A DNA stretch of 64,000 nucleotides from Adiantum capillus-veneris (GCA_014529385.2 CM043959.1:558001-622000), one strand, 5' to 3'; counted from the stretch's first letter, positions 43,766 to 55,556 are shown. Made by a program: numbers and translations. Notes: generated by a model from the letters alone, not told the origin.

Positions 43766-43832
<67 letters not shown>
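43200..43832. repeat. Three (GA)n microsatellites upstream of the phosphatase-like gene
   Basis: GA runs at about 43200-43226, 43477-43550 and 43770-43832, with GAGA-rich sequence between them. GA-rich promoters are common in plants, but here their density matches the rest of the window. Confidence 0.9.
43701..43764. repeat. Fourth inverted-pair unit
   Basis: GTGGATCACGACGGGCG (43701-43717) and CGCGTGCCATGATCCAT (43748-43764) enclose 30 bp. A lone half site GTGGATCACGAG lies at 43863-43874, four bases before the start codon of the next gene. Confidence 0.75.
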
Positions 43833-43835
<3 letters not shown>

Positions 43836-43878
43836 ATCCTACAAATTTTTCTCGATCCTCTTGTGGATCACGAGAAAA

Positions 43879-44883
43879 ATGCAAGTTGGGGTTGAGCAAT
43901 GTGAAGTAGACCAAGACCCTAAAAATACAAATGTAAAATGCTCCTCAGAGACAAAGAATGCAATAGAGGTTCAAGGCAAAGCAGAGGAGGATAAGGGAGT
44001 GCTAGGGGAGGAGGCCAATATTGCAAATCAAGGCCAGGAACAGACCACAGAACAAGTTAACCATTCAGCCATGGAAACACAAGAGTCATGTACTACACAA
44101 GCACAACAGGTGGATACCCTTGGCAATACACAAGGAAACATCAACACTCAACAACAAAATGTCAACATTAGAAATGACCAGTATGGACTCTTGCTTCAAG
44201 TAGATATGGTTGTTCCGGTAATATCCATTTTACTTAAATAATAAATTCTTTTTTGTTTCTAACTACTTATATGTATGCACACAATGATTGTAGAGATAGA
44301 TTATCTTGGATCTCAACCTGGATTGCTACTGCTTCGACAACCGTACAATGTACATACAGAGTTCTTGGATTTACGTAGTTTTTGCTTGGAAAATGTCAGA
44401 GTATTAATTCGACCAGGCACAAAGGAATTTTTGAATTTTTTGATTCCAAGGTTTAGGGTGTCTATCTGGTCTTCAATGCAGGCCCATAACCTGAATCCCC
44501 TTGTTTCCATAGTTTGTAATTTGGCTGAAATTCAGCGCGAACGATCGGCTTTTTATTTTTTGTATAGTCAAAGAAATTGTAATACCATTGTGGGACATTT
44601 CCACCCAACTAAAGCTAATGTACCACTTTTCTACAAGCCCTTTGAGCAGATCAATCTACCTTATGATGCTTTCAACACTTTTTTGATTGATGACAGACCA
44701 CATAAGGTTTTACTTAATCCATCCGGCACTACTATATCCCCACCTTCGTTTGAAGGGCATCTTCATGATTTTTACCTGGAGGACATTTTGGTCCCATACC
44801 TGCAAGCAATGTACTTAAGCCCATTGAGCACATCCAAATTTGTACTTACAAATGTACTTAGTAATTCATTGATTATACCTTAA
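43879..44883 (+). CDS. FCP1/NIF-like HAD-family phosphatase, two exons
   Basis: Exon 1 (43879-44217) opens MQVGVEQCEVDQDPKN and is acidic and glutamine-rich. The intron 44218-44295 (GTAATA...TAGAG) keeps the phase, and exon 2 runs to TAA at 44883. Total about 308 residues. Exon 2 shows the signature order of CTD small phosphatase/NLI-interacting factor proteins: LIRPGTKEFLNFL, FRVSIWSS (motif II), FYKPFEQI, FNTFLIDDRPHK (motif IV), FEGHLHDFYLEDILVPYLQA. Active relatives dephosphorylate serines, for instance on RNA polymerase II. The catalytic DxD of motif I is not seen. The nearest candidate is LLLQVDMVV at the end of exon 1, with one aspartate. It may be catalytically dead, misspliced in my model, or a captured fragment. 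Confidence 0.65.
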
Positions 44884-44914
44884 ATTGATTATGTCTATCT
44901 CTCTGTGTGTTTTG

Positions 44915-45418
<504 letters not shown>

Positions 45419-47360
45419 TGTAACATTTAATGGCCTAAAATCTTATTTGTAGCGGAAATTAGCATGAACATAGTGGGCATTTCATTAGAATAGATTCCTA
45501 ATGAGAATTACAAGAGTGCTTGGGTGGAGAGAGCAACAAAAAGCATAACACCTAGTTAGATAGCATCGACAATACTTTCAAAAGAGAGAGCAATTAAGCT
45601 ATTGACAACAGTTGAGGACCGGATTTGCATGGAGCCGGTCCCCCCTCCAAAAGGCTTTGTATTATGGTTTCTCCCATCAAGAGAGACATTGTACAATACA
45701 ATTCTTTGTGTTCCTTCAAGACTAGCTAGTGCAATGAAGATGGAAGCTTCATACACCAAGCAAAACACTTAATCAAACACAACTTGAATTATCCCCGTTC
45801 TCAGACCCAAGACCTCACACACCTTCGAAGATGGTGAGAGCTAGCAGGGTATGAGAGTAGATTGAGAGGAAAAAGAAGTATCTTACGAGAAAGAAGTACA
45901 TCTCCTCACATAATCACTCATATTAGCATAGCTTAGCTTAGTAATTAGCTTGGTAGAGAAGATGAGCATGCATTGAAGCTTGGCTCTTGGTTGGATTTGC
46001 ATCCACATGCCAAGAGAGTGTTGATGTAGGCTTCTATCTCACAAGCTTGGAGTAGGTGATGAGCTCTCCATTAAAGCTTGGGAGGAGATAGAGTATTTTC
46101 CCTTCACACATGGTCAAGTGTGAGAGTGTGAGTGCCAATGCCAAGCAAAAATCAGCCCCCTCTCTCTCTTGGGCGAGCCCTAGCTGCTAAGTTAGTCTGG
46201 CTTTTGCCTCATTGGACCTCCCCAGGTCAAGCCAATAGGGATTAAGCAGCATAAGTGATAGCCTTCTGACATGTGTCCCCCTTTCCCCTTTTGTGAGAGC
46301 TTTAGATAATTAAATAATTAAACTAAACTCTCATTGGACCCCTTTGCCTCCTGGCCAATAGGAATCAGGCAAGCCATGGGGCTCCTGAATGCTCATTGGA
46401 CCCCTTGGGAGACTGCCCAATAGTCTTCTAGGACACTTAATTCTTATTGGTTTCTTTTATTAAATGTTTTTAAATTAATTAAACTAGATTTACTCTAGCC
46501 TAATTCTCATTGGTCCACTTCAAGGGTCTTCCAATAGGAATTGGGCATACCTTGTGGGCATCTGGCCTAGGGAGCTGACATGTGTCCCTCATTCCCTTTG
46601 TGTAAAGGGAGCCTGTGTGTGTGTGTGTGGCTTTCTCTCTCATCCCCTAGCTTTGGGGCTCGCCCCCTCCCATGTAGGGATGTAGAAAGACTTTTTGGGC
46701 ACACACTAAGCATCCAATTTTCCCTAAGGTTGACCTTTGGACACAACCTTTGAATTTTGGAACCTTAGCATTTTGGAAGTCTTAATGGGCTGAACCTTAG
46801 GGTCTTTTTAGCCCGTTGTTTCACATGGATCTTTTGCAGATGGCCCCCCCTTTGGATCCTTATTTTCCCTCCTTTGGATCCCTACTGTGGCCGGTCTGCT
46901 AACTTAACCAATATTCTAGCTTTTTCTCCCTTGGCACTTCCCCACATTAAATGATCAGTTTAATATGAGAAAATCATTTAGGAGAATTAGATATTGATTA
47001 TTATGACATTACCTCTCTCTTGAAATCATAGTCGTCCTCGACTATGGTGTAGAGAAGATAAAGCATATGCATGAGTCCTTTTCTTAGCGGGTAGAGGATC
47101 CCTGTGTTACCCTACGACATCATTCCATAATGGATGACTAGTCCATTTGGCGCTTGAGAGCCTGAGGCTGCCGCAAGCATGTCTGCACATTAGTCCTATC
47201 AGTCTTCCATAGTAGAGTGACAAGCTCTACTTGGTGTTCGGGAGACGTCGTCTCCGCAAACTTGATCTAAGCATGCATACTACTTCATTTTTGTGCACAA
47301 ATAAAGAAAAAGAGAGTCTTATAAGACAAAAATTTTTGTTCATTTTTAACATTTTGTACA
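45419..47360 (-). repeat. 3' LTR of chromovirus element G (1942 bp)
   Basis: It begins TGTAACATTTAATGGCC and ends ACATTTTGTACA. The partner at 52723-54666 is almost identical. By eye I count roughly a dozen substitutions and a handful of 1-2 base indels, so about 99 percent identity. Repeated CTCATTGGACC / CCAATAGGAA words suggest CCAAT-type promoter elements. Confidence 0.93.
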
Positions 47361-47379
47361 TTTGCTTACTCTTGGGAAG

Positions 47380-47850
47380 CATTGTAAGCATTGACAAGGT
47401 TTAGGTTATGCTTTAATTGTATGCCTTGCATCCATCTAGCATCTTCAAAAGGATAATTCTTAAACTTAATAAGATATCGTCGGATAGTCTTACCGCCTCT
47501 TAATACCTTGTCTTCATGTCGGAGAATGGACTCGGGCTGCAGCACCTCCTCGTGGTCCTCGATCTCCGGTGGGTCTTCAATAGTTGGTTCTTGAGGTGGC
47601 TCTCCTTTGTAAGGCTTAAGAGGCTCACATGAAAAGCTTTGTGTAAGATCAATGACTTTGGGGTAACTTAAGTTTGATAGAGCATCTCATGATTGGCCTA
47701 AGAATCTGGAAGGGGACCATAGTACCTTTTTGCTAGTTTAGCATAGTACTTTTGGTGGGCCGTAGGTCTAGGATTCTTTGCCCGTCGTGTGCCTTAAGCG
47801 AGCCTTGGGAAACTTTAACAAGACCCAATCGTTTTCTTTAAAGGCTTGGG
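47380..47850 (-). pseudogene. Element G chromodomain region, frame-broken copy
   Basis: The DNA parallels the intact frame at 54672-55118, but the stretch 47610-47800 has about eight small insertions and deletions relative to it, destroying the link between the integrase tail and the chromodomain. From about 47600 down (PPEIEDHEEVLQPESILRHE, the chromodomain itself) the two copies agree closely. Confidence 0.75.
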
Positions 47851-47859
47851 CTCTTCTGT

Positions 47860-48652
47860 GCTTGTCAGCAGCAGCCTTTTGCCTTTGCTGTGAGATAGAG
47901 ATAGCATCTTAATCTTTGAAGATTCTTGTAGGTCTCGGCTATACTCATCTGCAGCGAAGATCTTCCCATGTACCTTAAGTAGCAAGGGACTTTTTGATCT
48001 TCCCTCAATTACCTCGAAAGGTGCTTTTCTGTGGAAGTATGTACAGTGTATTGTAAGCATACTCTATAAGGGTTAAGTACTTCTCCATGGGATCTTTGAT
48101 CTACTTCCGTTACATAGGCTTTTAGTAGATCGAGAATAGTTAGGTTAGCTATTTCACTTTGGCCATCAGTTTGTGGATGATTGGCGAAGAGAAGTTAGCC
48201 TTGTTCCTAAATTCTCAAAGAGCCCTTCCAGAAATTACTGGTCTTTCTAGGATCTCTATCCGACAATATGGACATTGGCAAGCCATGGTACTTGAAAAAT
48301 TTGTGAAATGAAGAGGGTTGCCATTTGATGGGCTTTGATAGTCTTTTTGACAGGTAAAATGAGCTTGTTTACTGAACTGTCTACTATCGTCCATATTCCC
48401 GTATTCCCATGGATAGACTTAGGCAATCCAAAGATAAAATCCATGGATATGCTCTCCCCACGGTGAATTAGGGATTGGCAAGGGTTTGAAGCAATCCAAG
48501 TTGCTTCCCTCTATCAAATTTTGTCTTTTGACATACCACATTTGGAAACATACTCGTGTATGTTCACTCTTCATGGTAGGCCAATAGAAATATGTTTCAA
48601 TTCCCTTTAGGGTAGACTGAATCCCTCTATGCCCCGCATATGGGGGGAGCAT
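47860..48652 (-). pseudogene. Element G integrase, zinc finger and core
   Basis: AGHRGIQSTLKGIETYFYWP and the cysteine region belong to the HHCC finger (48540-48652). MDFIFGLPKSIHGNTG holds the first catalytic D. In a shifted frame SILSDRDPRKT gives the second D (about 48250-48270), and HPQTDGQSEIAN (about 48160) gives the E. So the triad survives in the DNA even though the reading frame is broken at least three times. The final part (47815-48060) leads to the chromodomain region. Confidence 0.75.
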
Positions 48653-48654
48653 GA

Positions 48655-49316
48655 GATTTCATACATTACTTTCTCACGTAGTGATGTTAGTAAGCATAGT
48701 CTTATTGCCATAGAGAAGATAGACCATCTTGTAAAGTAAATGGTTCTTCTTTCTTTCCCTAAGGCAAGGGCTGAAATCACATCTCTAAAATCGGGATCAA
48801 GAGCATACTCATCTATCATTAAAGATAGATCATTGTGAGTTGCTATGGAAACCGCATTCACTCTCGGTCGTCTTGAGAGTGCATCGGCTACTTGATTATG
48901 CTTGCCAGCAATGTGAGCAATATGAAAATGAAATTGCGAAAGGAAATTTGCCCACCTCATTTGTTTGTCGGAGAGCTTGGTCTGCGTCATGAAGTACTTA
49001 AGACTTTGGTGATCCGTTCGCAGAATGAAAGGATCCCCAATAAATAGTGCTTCCATGAGTCTAAGGCATGTAGAACTGCAAGGAGTTCTTTTTCGTATAT
49101 GCCTAGATCTTGCTCAACAGGGTCGAGTCTTCGACTCTCATAGCCTATGGCGTGCCCTTCTTGGAGCAAAACAGCCCCAAGGCAATCACCACAAGCATCA
49201 CATTGGACCTCAAATGGTTTTGAGAGATCGGTAGTGTAAGCAAGGTTGAGAGATAAGCTTTTCTTTAAGCTTTTCGAAAGCATTGTTCTCCTTAGCAGAC
49301 CACGTATACCTAACAT
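48655..49316 (-). pseudogene. Element G RNase H
   Basis: Two frames: FEVQCDACGDCLGAVLLQEG, YESRRLDPVEQDLGIYEKEL and LLAVLHALDSWKHYLLG, then FILRTDHQSLKYFMTQTKLS, WANFLSQFHFHIAHIAGKHN and QVADALSRRP. These are textbook RNase H blocks of chromoviruses, including the D-A-C/S-G-D and the N/Q-V-A-D-A-L-S-R ends. One frameshift near 49050. Confidence 0.85.
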
Positions 49317-50186
49317 TTTTCTTTGTTAGGTCATGTAATGGTCCCGCAATTTGTGAGAACTTTTCTATGAAGCGTCTATAGTATGCACACATACCTATAA
49401 AGCTTCTTAGTTCATGGAGATTCCTTGGTTTAGGCCATCCTTTTATTACCTCTAACTTGGATGGATCCATTTGGATTCCATCTTGAGAGATAATGTGACC
49501 TAAATATTGAAATCTCTTGCAAGAAAAATTCACTTTTCTTTCGATTAACATAAAGTTTATTCTCTCTTAAAACTTGAAATATTACCTGGAGGTGTTGCTT
49601 ATGTTCCTCTAATGAATTAGAGTAGATGATAATATCATCAAAGAACACTCCAGTGAAGGTTCGATGAGGTCTGAACAGCTTCTCCATCAAGCGGTTAAAT
49701 GTGGCTGGTGCATTAGTCAAGCCAAAAGGCATGACAATGTATTCGTAAAGACCAAATGTAGTACGAAATGCGTGGTCTTTACAATGTCTTGATCAACTAT
49801 CCTTATTTGATGATAGCCACTTTTTAGGTCAATCCTACTGAAGTAGGTCGATCTTGTAGCTTATCAAATAGGTCTTCTACCCGTGGAACGGGAAACCTAT
49901 TCTTGATAGTGATCCTATTTAGTGCTCTATAGTCGACACACATACGATATGTGCCGTCTTTCTTTTGCACTAATAGCACAGGTGAGCAAAATGGAGATGA
50001 GCTAGGCCTAACCATGCCCTTCTCAATTAACTCATGCACTTGCCGCATAATCTCCTCTTGTTGAGCTTGAGAAAACTCTATAAGGAGGTTTGTTAGGCGG
50101 TGAACTTCCTGGAAGAAGTTCAATTGCATGGTCGTCATTACCTCGTTTAGGAGGTAGCTCACAGGGGATGTCGTCAATAAAGACAT
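49210..50186 (-). pseudogene. Element G reverse transcriptase
   Basis: Blocks in order: [92 protein letters not shown] (the FFDD form of the active site, both aspartates kept), GHIISQDGIQMDPSKLEVIK and GMCAYYRRFIEKFS. Frame changes occur near 49830, 49740 and 49440. All catalytic residues are readable, so with one frame it would look functional. Confidence 0.88.
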
Positions 50187-50373
50187 CTTGAAACCCCTTG
50201 AGAAAATTGGATAACTCTAATTCCTTTGGTTGCTTTTATTTTCTTTTGCTAAAGCATTAGGTTCATTTTGAGAATCTTTAAAAAAATCATGTACACGGAA
50301 ATAGAGCTCTTTATTGACTTGTTGAAAGCTGGTGTATGTACAATGGGGATGGTGTTACCCATCTCCTTAGCAT

Positions 50374-50690
50374 CTATATACATGTCCTTTTCCTGAACTT
50401 AAAGGAGATTCTCCTTTCAGGAAATTTAACATGGGCAGCCCAACGGTCAAACCATGGTGCCCCTAGGATTACATCCTCATGCTTGAGAGGAGAGATAAAG
50501 AAATCCTCTTTGTCCACATAGCCTTGGACATGAAGCCTCAATTTCCCGATTAAGGGAGTGACTGAAGCTTCTTGCCCCTTGAAGGCACTGTCTGCGGGTA
50601 GGATATCTCCCATCTCGTAGGATTGTATGCCTAGCTTGGTGGCTAACTCCATAGATATGAAATTGTGAGTAGAACCAGGGTCAAAGAGAA
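50374..50690 (-). pseudogene. Element G aspartic protease
   Basis: The frame continues upstream of the first ATG and reads FDPGSTHNFISMELATKLGI, with DPGS as the retropepsin D-x-G-S/A box, followed by GKLRLHVQGYVDKEDFFISP and HEDVILGAPWFDRW (the usual 'ILGxxWL' block). A TGA lies just upstream (about 50695), between the nucleocapsid and the protease. Confidence 0.8.
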
Positions 50691-50823
50691 TAAAGCATCA
50701 TGTTCTCTTACCTTTCCCAAGCATGGCATAGAGGAGATCCTTTGTGGTGAGTTTGGTGAATCTCCTCCTCTTGGATTTCAACCAAAGAAGCTCTAGGAGG
50801 ATCTTGGCGGTTGTTCTTTTGGG

Positions 50824-52307
50824 GACAAGCGCGGTACGCATGCCCTTGTTCGCCGCACTTGAAACACCGGTTATCTTTACGATAACGCTCAAGCTCTTCA
50901 GGAGAGAGTTTATTCTTTCCTTTGTAAACTCCCTTCTCTTTAGCTTTGTTGGAATTGCCCTTAGGAGACTTTTGGACATTGTCCTTCCCTTAGGCTCATT
51001 GGTACCTTTGTTTTCGGGGGCTTATTATTTCTTTTACCCCCGTTTGGAAATTGATTCGCGAGGCCACCATAGTATGGTGTATTACCGCCGATATGGTACG
51101 TGGCCTTTGGGAGTTGACATACTCCGCCATTTCTTCGGTTAAGCCCGCACAAAATTGTTGCTTTTGCTCTCCAAAATCCAACTTTTTGAAGACAGTGGCT
51201 TTGAGTTGTAGGTCCCAAAACTTGTCTACATATTTGTGGATGGATTCATTGGGAGAGAGCTTTAAGCTTCGCCATTCGGTGAGTACTTTGTCTTTGGCAT
51301 CGGTGGCCAAAAACTGCTTCATAATGGAAGCTCTTAAAGCCTTCCATGTTCGTGGAGCTTCACCGTTGGCTCGTAGGCTAGACCACCATTGTCTGGCGGA
51401 CTTTTGAAAGTGCATAGCTACATGGCGTAGCTTAGAGGACTCCGTGAAGCCCTCATCTCCAAACGCCGCATCGAATTGCTGGATAAAGGCCAAAACTTTG
51501 TCTGTAGCACCGAAGGTACCATCATAGGTAAGGAAAGAGATGCTCTTCCCTCCCTCTTTGAATTTCTTCAGCTTGGACGACCTCTTCCATGCGGCATAGG
51601 ATTTCCTATGGCCTCTTCTTTTTGATGGTTCAAAAGTTGCACCATCACTTTCTTCAGAAGATGAAGAATTTGAAGAAGGTGGAGAAGAGGGTGACCTCTT
51701 TCTCGCCTTTTTCTTGTCTTGATCTTTGTCGTCTTCACCATAGTTTTCATAAGAGGAAGAGGATAAAGAAGATGGAGAAGAGGGTGTCCTCTTTCTCGCC
51801 TTTTTCTTCTCTTGCTTTTTATCACCTCTTTGAATTATGGCGTGGAGAAGAGTGTGATGGTCTTCTCCGCTTTGGTGGTGATGGAGAGCGTTTAGCCCGC
51901 CGTCTTCGTGGAGCCATCTCCGCCGAGGTGGCGGGAGACTCGCTTCTTTCTCGTTCCTTCGGTGGAGGCTCTTGAGTTCTCCTTTGGGAAGGAGATGCAT
52001 CATCAAGAAGTAAGTTCTTGAGCCCTTCATATGGATTCTCTTCTTCTTCCCGAATCGGAGAGAGACCTCTTTTGGTAGTCTCACAAGGAGGCTTCCTAGG
52101 TGTTCTCTCGTCATGGTGATGAGCTTGGAGAATCCCGTGAGCACGGAGCTGCCGTTGCACTTCACTTTGGAGAGATGGATTGCCCATGGCTTGTTGAAGC
52201 CTAGAAACAAGATAATTAACAAGCATTGAAGCATCATTAGTAGCTTGCTCATGAGCAAAATCAAAGTTATCAACATTAATTTCACTCTCTTTAATATTGT
52301 CAGCCAT
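50824..52307 (-). pseudogene. Element G gag with CCHC zinc knuckle
   Basis: The ATG at 52305-52307 starts MADNIKESEINVDNFDFAHE, 19 bases or so inside the TATT-rich leader. The N-terminal part is arginine/serine-rich. A frameshift near 51830 moves to a second frame holding KARKRSPSSPPSS repeats and then the retrotransposon gag core (FLTYDGTFGATDKVLAFIQQ, HFQKSARQWWSSLRANGEAP, TWKALRASIMKQF, AGLTEEMAEYV). The nucleocapsid CCHC knuckle CFKCGEQGHAYRAC lies at 50824-50865. Gag forms the particle and packages RNA. At least two frame breaks occur. Confidence 0.85.
51655..51835. repeat. 93-bp tandem duplication in gag
   Basis: GGAGAAGAGGGTG(A/T)CCTC with CTTTCTCGCCTTTTTCTT occurs from 51681 and again from 51774. 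It is 31 codons, in frame, and doubles the KKKARKRxPSSPxS motif. Confidence 0.8.
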
Positions 52308-52709
52308 TCTAACAATTTTTAGGTGTAAACTTTTTAAGTGTACTTTGGCACTTCAAGCCCTAGTTGCTACTCCTCTTTACCCCTTTAGAAAAAGCACTCA
52401 AGCTACTGTACCCGCGGCTCGAATACCATTAATTGCAAGGAATAGAAGAGAGGGTCTTTCGACACCAAAACAGCACCGGCTCTTGTCAAGCTTCTAATAG
52501 CTCAATAGTGGTTAAGCCGTAGGCAAGCCCGTAGGACTCCACTATTAAGACCATAGCTCTCGACGGTGATGCCCCGTTAACTGCACAAAGGCAGGCGCAC
52601 TGCAAGGCTGAAAAATCCCTATTCTACTTACTCACAGGCAATTAATAATACCAACCATTTGTAGCTAGCTTGAGGACCTCCTTCTTGAGCAAGAAAAGAG
52701 AAACCTTGA

Positions 52710-52721
52710 GCTCTGATACCA
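52710..52721 (-). promoter_or_regulatory. Primer binding site (initiator tRNA-Met) of element G
   Basis: On the minus strand, one base after the LTR end (GTTACA), the sequence is TGGTATCAGAGC, a perfect match to the plant initiator tRNA-Met 3' end complement. Confidence 0.95.
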
Positions 52722-52722
52722 A

Positions 52723-54666
52723 TGTAACATTTAATGGCCTAAAATCTTATTTGTAGCGGAAATTAGCATGAACATAGTGGGCATTTCATTAGAATAGATT
52801 CCTAATGAGAATTACAAGAGTGCTTGGGTGGAGAGAGCAACAAAAAGCATAACACCTAGTTAGATAGCATCGACAATACTTTCAAAAGAGAGAGCAATTA
52901 AGCTATTGACAACAGTTGAGGACCGGATTTGCATGGAGCCGGTCCCCCCTCCAAAAGGCTTTGTATTATGGTTTCTCCCATCAAGAGAGACATTGTACAA
53001 TACAATTCTTTGTGTTCCTTCAAGACTAGCTAGTGCAATGAAGATGGAAGCTTCATACACCAAGCAAAACACTTAATCAAACACAACTTGAATTATCCCC
53101 GTTCTCAGACCCAAGACCTCACACACCTTCGAAGATGGTGAGAGCTAGCAGGGTATGAGAGTAGATTGAGAGGAAAAGAAGTATCTTACGAGAAAGAAGT
53201 ACATCTCCTCACATAATCACTCATATTAGCATAGCTTAGCTTAGTAATTAGCTTGGTAGAGAAGATGAGCATGCATTGAAGCTTGGCTCTTGGTTGGATT
53301 TGCATCCACATGCCAAGAGAGTGTTGATGTAGGCTTCTATCTCACAAGCTTGGAGTAGGTGATGAGCTCTCCATTAAAGCTTGGGAGGAGATAGAGTGTT
53401 TTCCTTCACACATGGTCAAGTGTGAGAGTGTGTGTGTGAATGCCAAGCAAAAATCAGCCCCCCCTCTCTCTTGGGCGAGCCCTAGCTGCTAAGTTAGGCT
53501 GGCTTTTCCTCATTGGACCTCCCCAGGTCAAGCCAATAGGAATTAAGCAGCATAAGTGATAGCCTTCTGACATGTGTCCCCCTTTCCCCTTTTGTGAGAG
53601 CTTTAGATAATTAAATAATTAAACTAAACTCTCATTGGACCCCTTTGCCTCCTGGCCAATAGGAATCAGGCAAGCCATGGGGCTCTGAATGCTCATTGGA
53701 CCCCTTGGGAGACTGCCCAATAGTCTTCTAGGACACTTAATTCTTATTGGTTTCTTTTATTAAATGTTTTTAAATTAATTAAACTAGATTTACTCTAGCT
53801 TAATTCTCATTGGTCCACTTCAAGGGTCTTCCAATAGGAATTGGGCACACCTTGTGGGCATCTGGCCTAGGGAGCTGACATGTGTCCCTCATTCCCTTTG
53901 TGTAAAGGGAGCCTGTGTGTGTGTGTGTGTGTGGTTTTCTCTCTCATCCCCTAGCTTTGGGGCTCGCCCCCTCCCATGTAGGGATGCAGAAAGACTTTTT
54001 GGGCACACACACTAAGCATCCAATTTTCCCTAAGGTTGACCTTTGGACACAACCTTTGAATTTTGGAACCTTAGCATTTTGGAAGTCTTAATGGGCTGAA
54101 CCTTAGGGTCTTTTTAGCCCATTGTTTCACATGGCTCTTTTGCAGATGGCCCCCCCTTTGGATCCCTATTTTCCCTCCTTTGGATCCCTACTGTGGCCGG
54201 TCTGCTAACTTAACCAATATTCTAGCTTTTTCTCCCTTGGCACTTCCCCACATTAAATGATCAGTTTAATATGAGAAAATCATTTAGGAGAATTAGATAT
54301 TGATTATTATGACATTACCTCTCTCTTGAAATCATAGTCGTCCTCGACTATGGTGTAGAGAAGATAAAGCATATGCATGAGTCCTTTTCTTAGCGGGTAG
54401 AGGATCCCTATGTTACCCTACGACATCATTCCATAATGGATGACTAGTCCATTTGGCGCTTGAGAGCCTGAGGCTGCCGCAAGCATGTCTGCACATTAGT
54501 CCTATCAGTCTTCCATAGTAGAGTGACAAGCTCTACTTGGTGTTTGGGAGACGTCGTCTCCGCAAACTTGATCTAAGCATGCATACTACTTCATTTTTGT
54601 GCACAAATAAAGAAAAAGAGAGTCTTATAAGACAAAAATTTTTGTTCATTTTTAACATTTTGTACA
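52723..54666 (-). repeat. 5' LTR of element G (1944 bp)
   Basis: Partner of 45419-47360. It begins TGTAACATTTAATGGCC on the plus strand, next to the primer binding site, and ends TTTGTACA, after which the element's own 3' coding end appears again. Confidence 0.93.
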
Positions 54667-54671
54667 TTTGC

Positions 54672-55157
54672 TTACTCTTGGGAAGCATTGTAAGCATTGA
54701 CAAGGTTTAGGTTATCCTTTAATTGTATGCCTTGCATCCATCTAGCATCTTCAAAAGGATAATTCTTAAACTTAATAAGATATCGTCGGATAGTCTTACC
54801 GCCTCTTAATACCTTGTCTTCATGTCGGAGAATGGACTCGGGCTGCAGCACCTCCTCGTGGTCCTCGATCTCCGGTGGGTCTTCAATAGTTGGTTCTTGA
54901 GGTGGCTCTCCTTTGTAAGGCTTTAAGAGGCTCACATGAAAAGCATTGTGTATGAGCCAATGATTGGGCAACTTAAGTTGATAGGCCATCTCATTGATTG
55001 GCCTAAGAATCTGGAAGGGACCATAGTACCTTTTTGCTAGTTTAGCATAGTACTTTTGGTGGCCCGTAGGATTCTTGCCCGTCGTGTGCCTTAATCGAGC
55101 CTTGGGAAACTTTAACAAGACCCAATCGTTTTCTTTAAAGGCTTGGGCTCTTCTGTG
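54672..55157 (-). CDS. Integrase tail and chromodomain, intact frame, second partial chromovirus copy
   Basis: A 149-codon open frame (54672-55118, continuing into the gap) reads HQKYYAKLAKRYYGPFQILR, AYQLKLPNHWLIHNAFHVSL, LKPYKGEPPQEPTIEDPPE and the chromodomain ILRHEDKVLRGGKTIRRYLI KFKNYPFEDARWMQ (split here for length). The aromatic pattern Y-L-I-K-F-K and W at the end fits a chromodomain of the plant chromovirus type. It is adjacent to and in the same orientation as the 5' LTR of element G, so this LTR is also the 3' LTR of an upstream copy whose remainder lies in or beyond the 200-N gap. Confidence 0.88.
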   Translation of the reverse strand, partial: HRRAQAFKENDWVLLKFPKARLRHTTGKNPTGHQKYYAKLAKRYYGPFQILRPINEMAYQLKLPNHWLIHNAFHVSLLKPYKGEPPQEPTIEDPPEIEDHEEVLQPESILRHEDKVLRGGKTIRRYLIKFKNYPFEDARWMQGIQLKDNLNLVNAYNASQE

Positions 55158-55357
55158 NNNNNNNNNNNNNNNNNNNNNNNNNNNNNNNNNNNNNNNNNNN
55201 NNNNNNNNNNNNNNNNNNNNNNNNNNNNNNNNNNNNNNNNNNNNNNNNNNNNNNNNNNNNNNNNNNNNNNNNNNNNNNNNNNNNNNNNNNNNNNNNNNNN
55301 NNNNNNNNNNNNNNNNNNNNNNNNNNNNNNNNNNNNNNNNNNNNNNNNNNNNNNNNN
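55158..55357. other. Assembly gap of 200 N
   Basis: Exactly 200 N, same as at 37610. It cuts the second chromovirus copy at GGGCTCTTCTGTG, and the far side starts inside the multi-hairpin repeat. Confidence 0.99.
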
Positions 55358-55519
55358 GTCGCTATGTAACAAAGACTATATAGAGACGCTTATAGTGACA
55401 TTCATAGCGACGCCAACCCTTTAAAAATAATTTGAGAGCACCAGAAACTCAGATCTGTAGATCTGAGTTTCGGTTGCTCTCTGCACAATAGTGTATACCT
55501 TTCCCCCCCCCCCCCCCCG

Positions 55520-55556
<37 letters not shown>

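Larger units (their letters stand above)
45419..54666 (-). mobile_element. Ty3/gypsy chromovirus, element G
   Basis: Full layout on the minus strand: 5' LTR (52723-54666), tRNA-iMet primer site (52710-52721), gag with CCHC knuckle, protease, RT, RNase H, integrase with chromodomain, 3' LTR (45419-47360). It is 9.2 kb. Gag-to-pol order with a C-terminal chromodomain defines chromoviruses, which target particular chromatin through the chromodomain. The LTRs say it is young, yet gag and pol carry many frameshifts. Sequence beyond the 5' LTR is another copy of the element's own 3' coding end, so the right-hand boundary is not a simple insertion edge. Confidence 0.9.
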
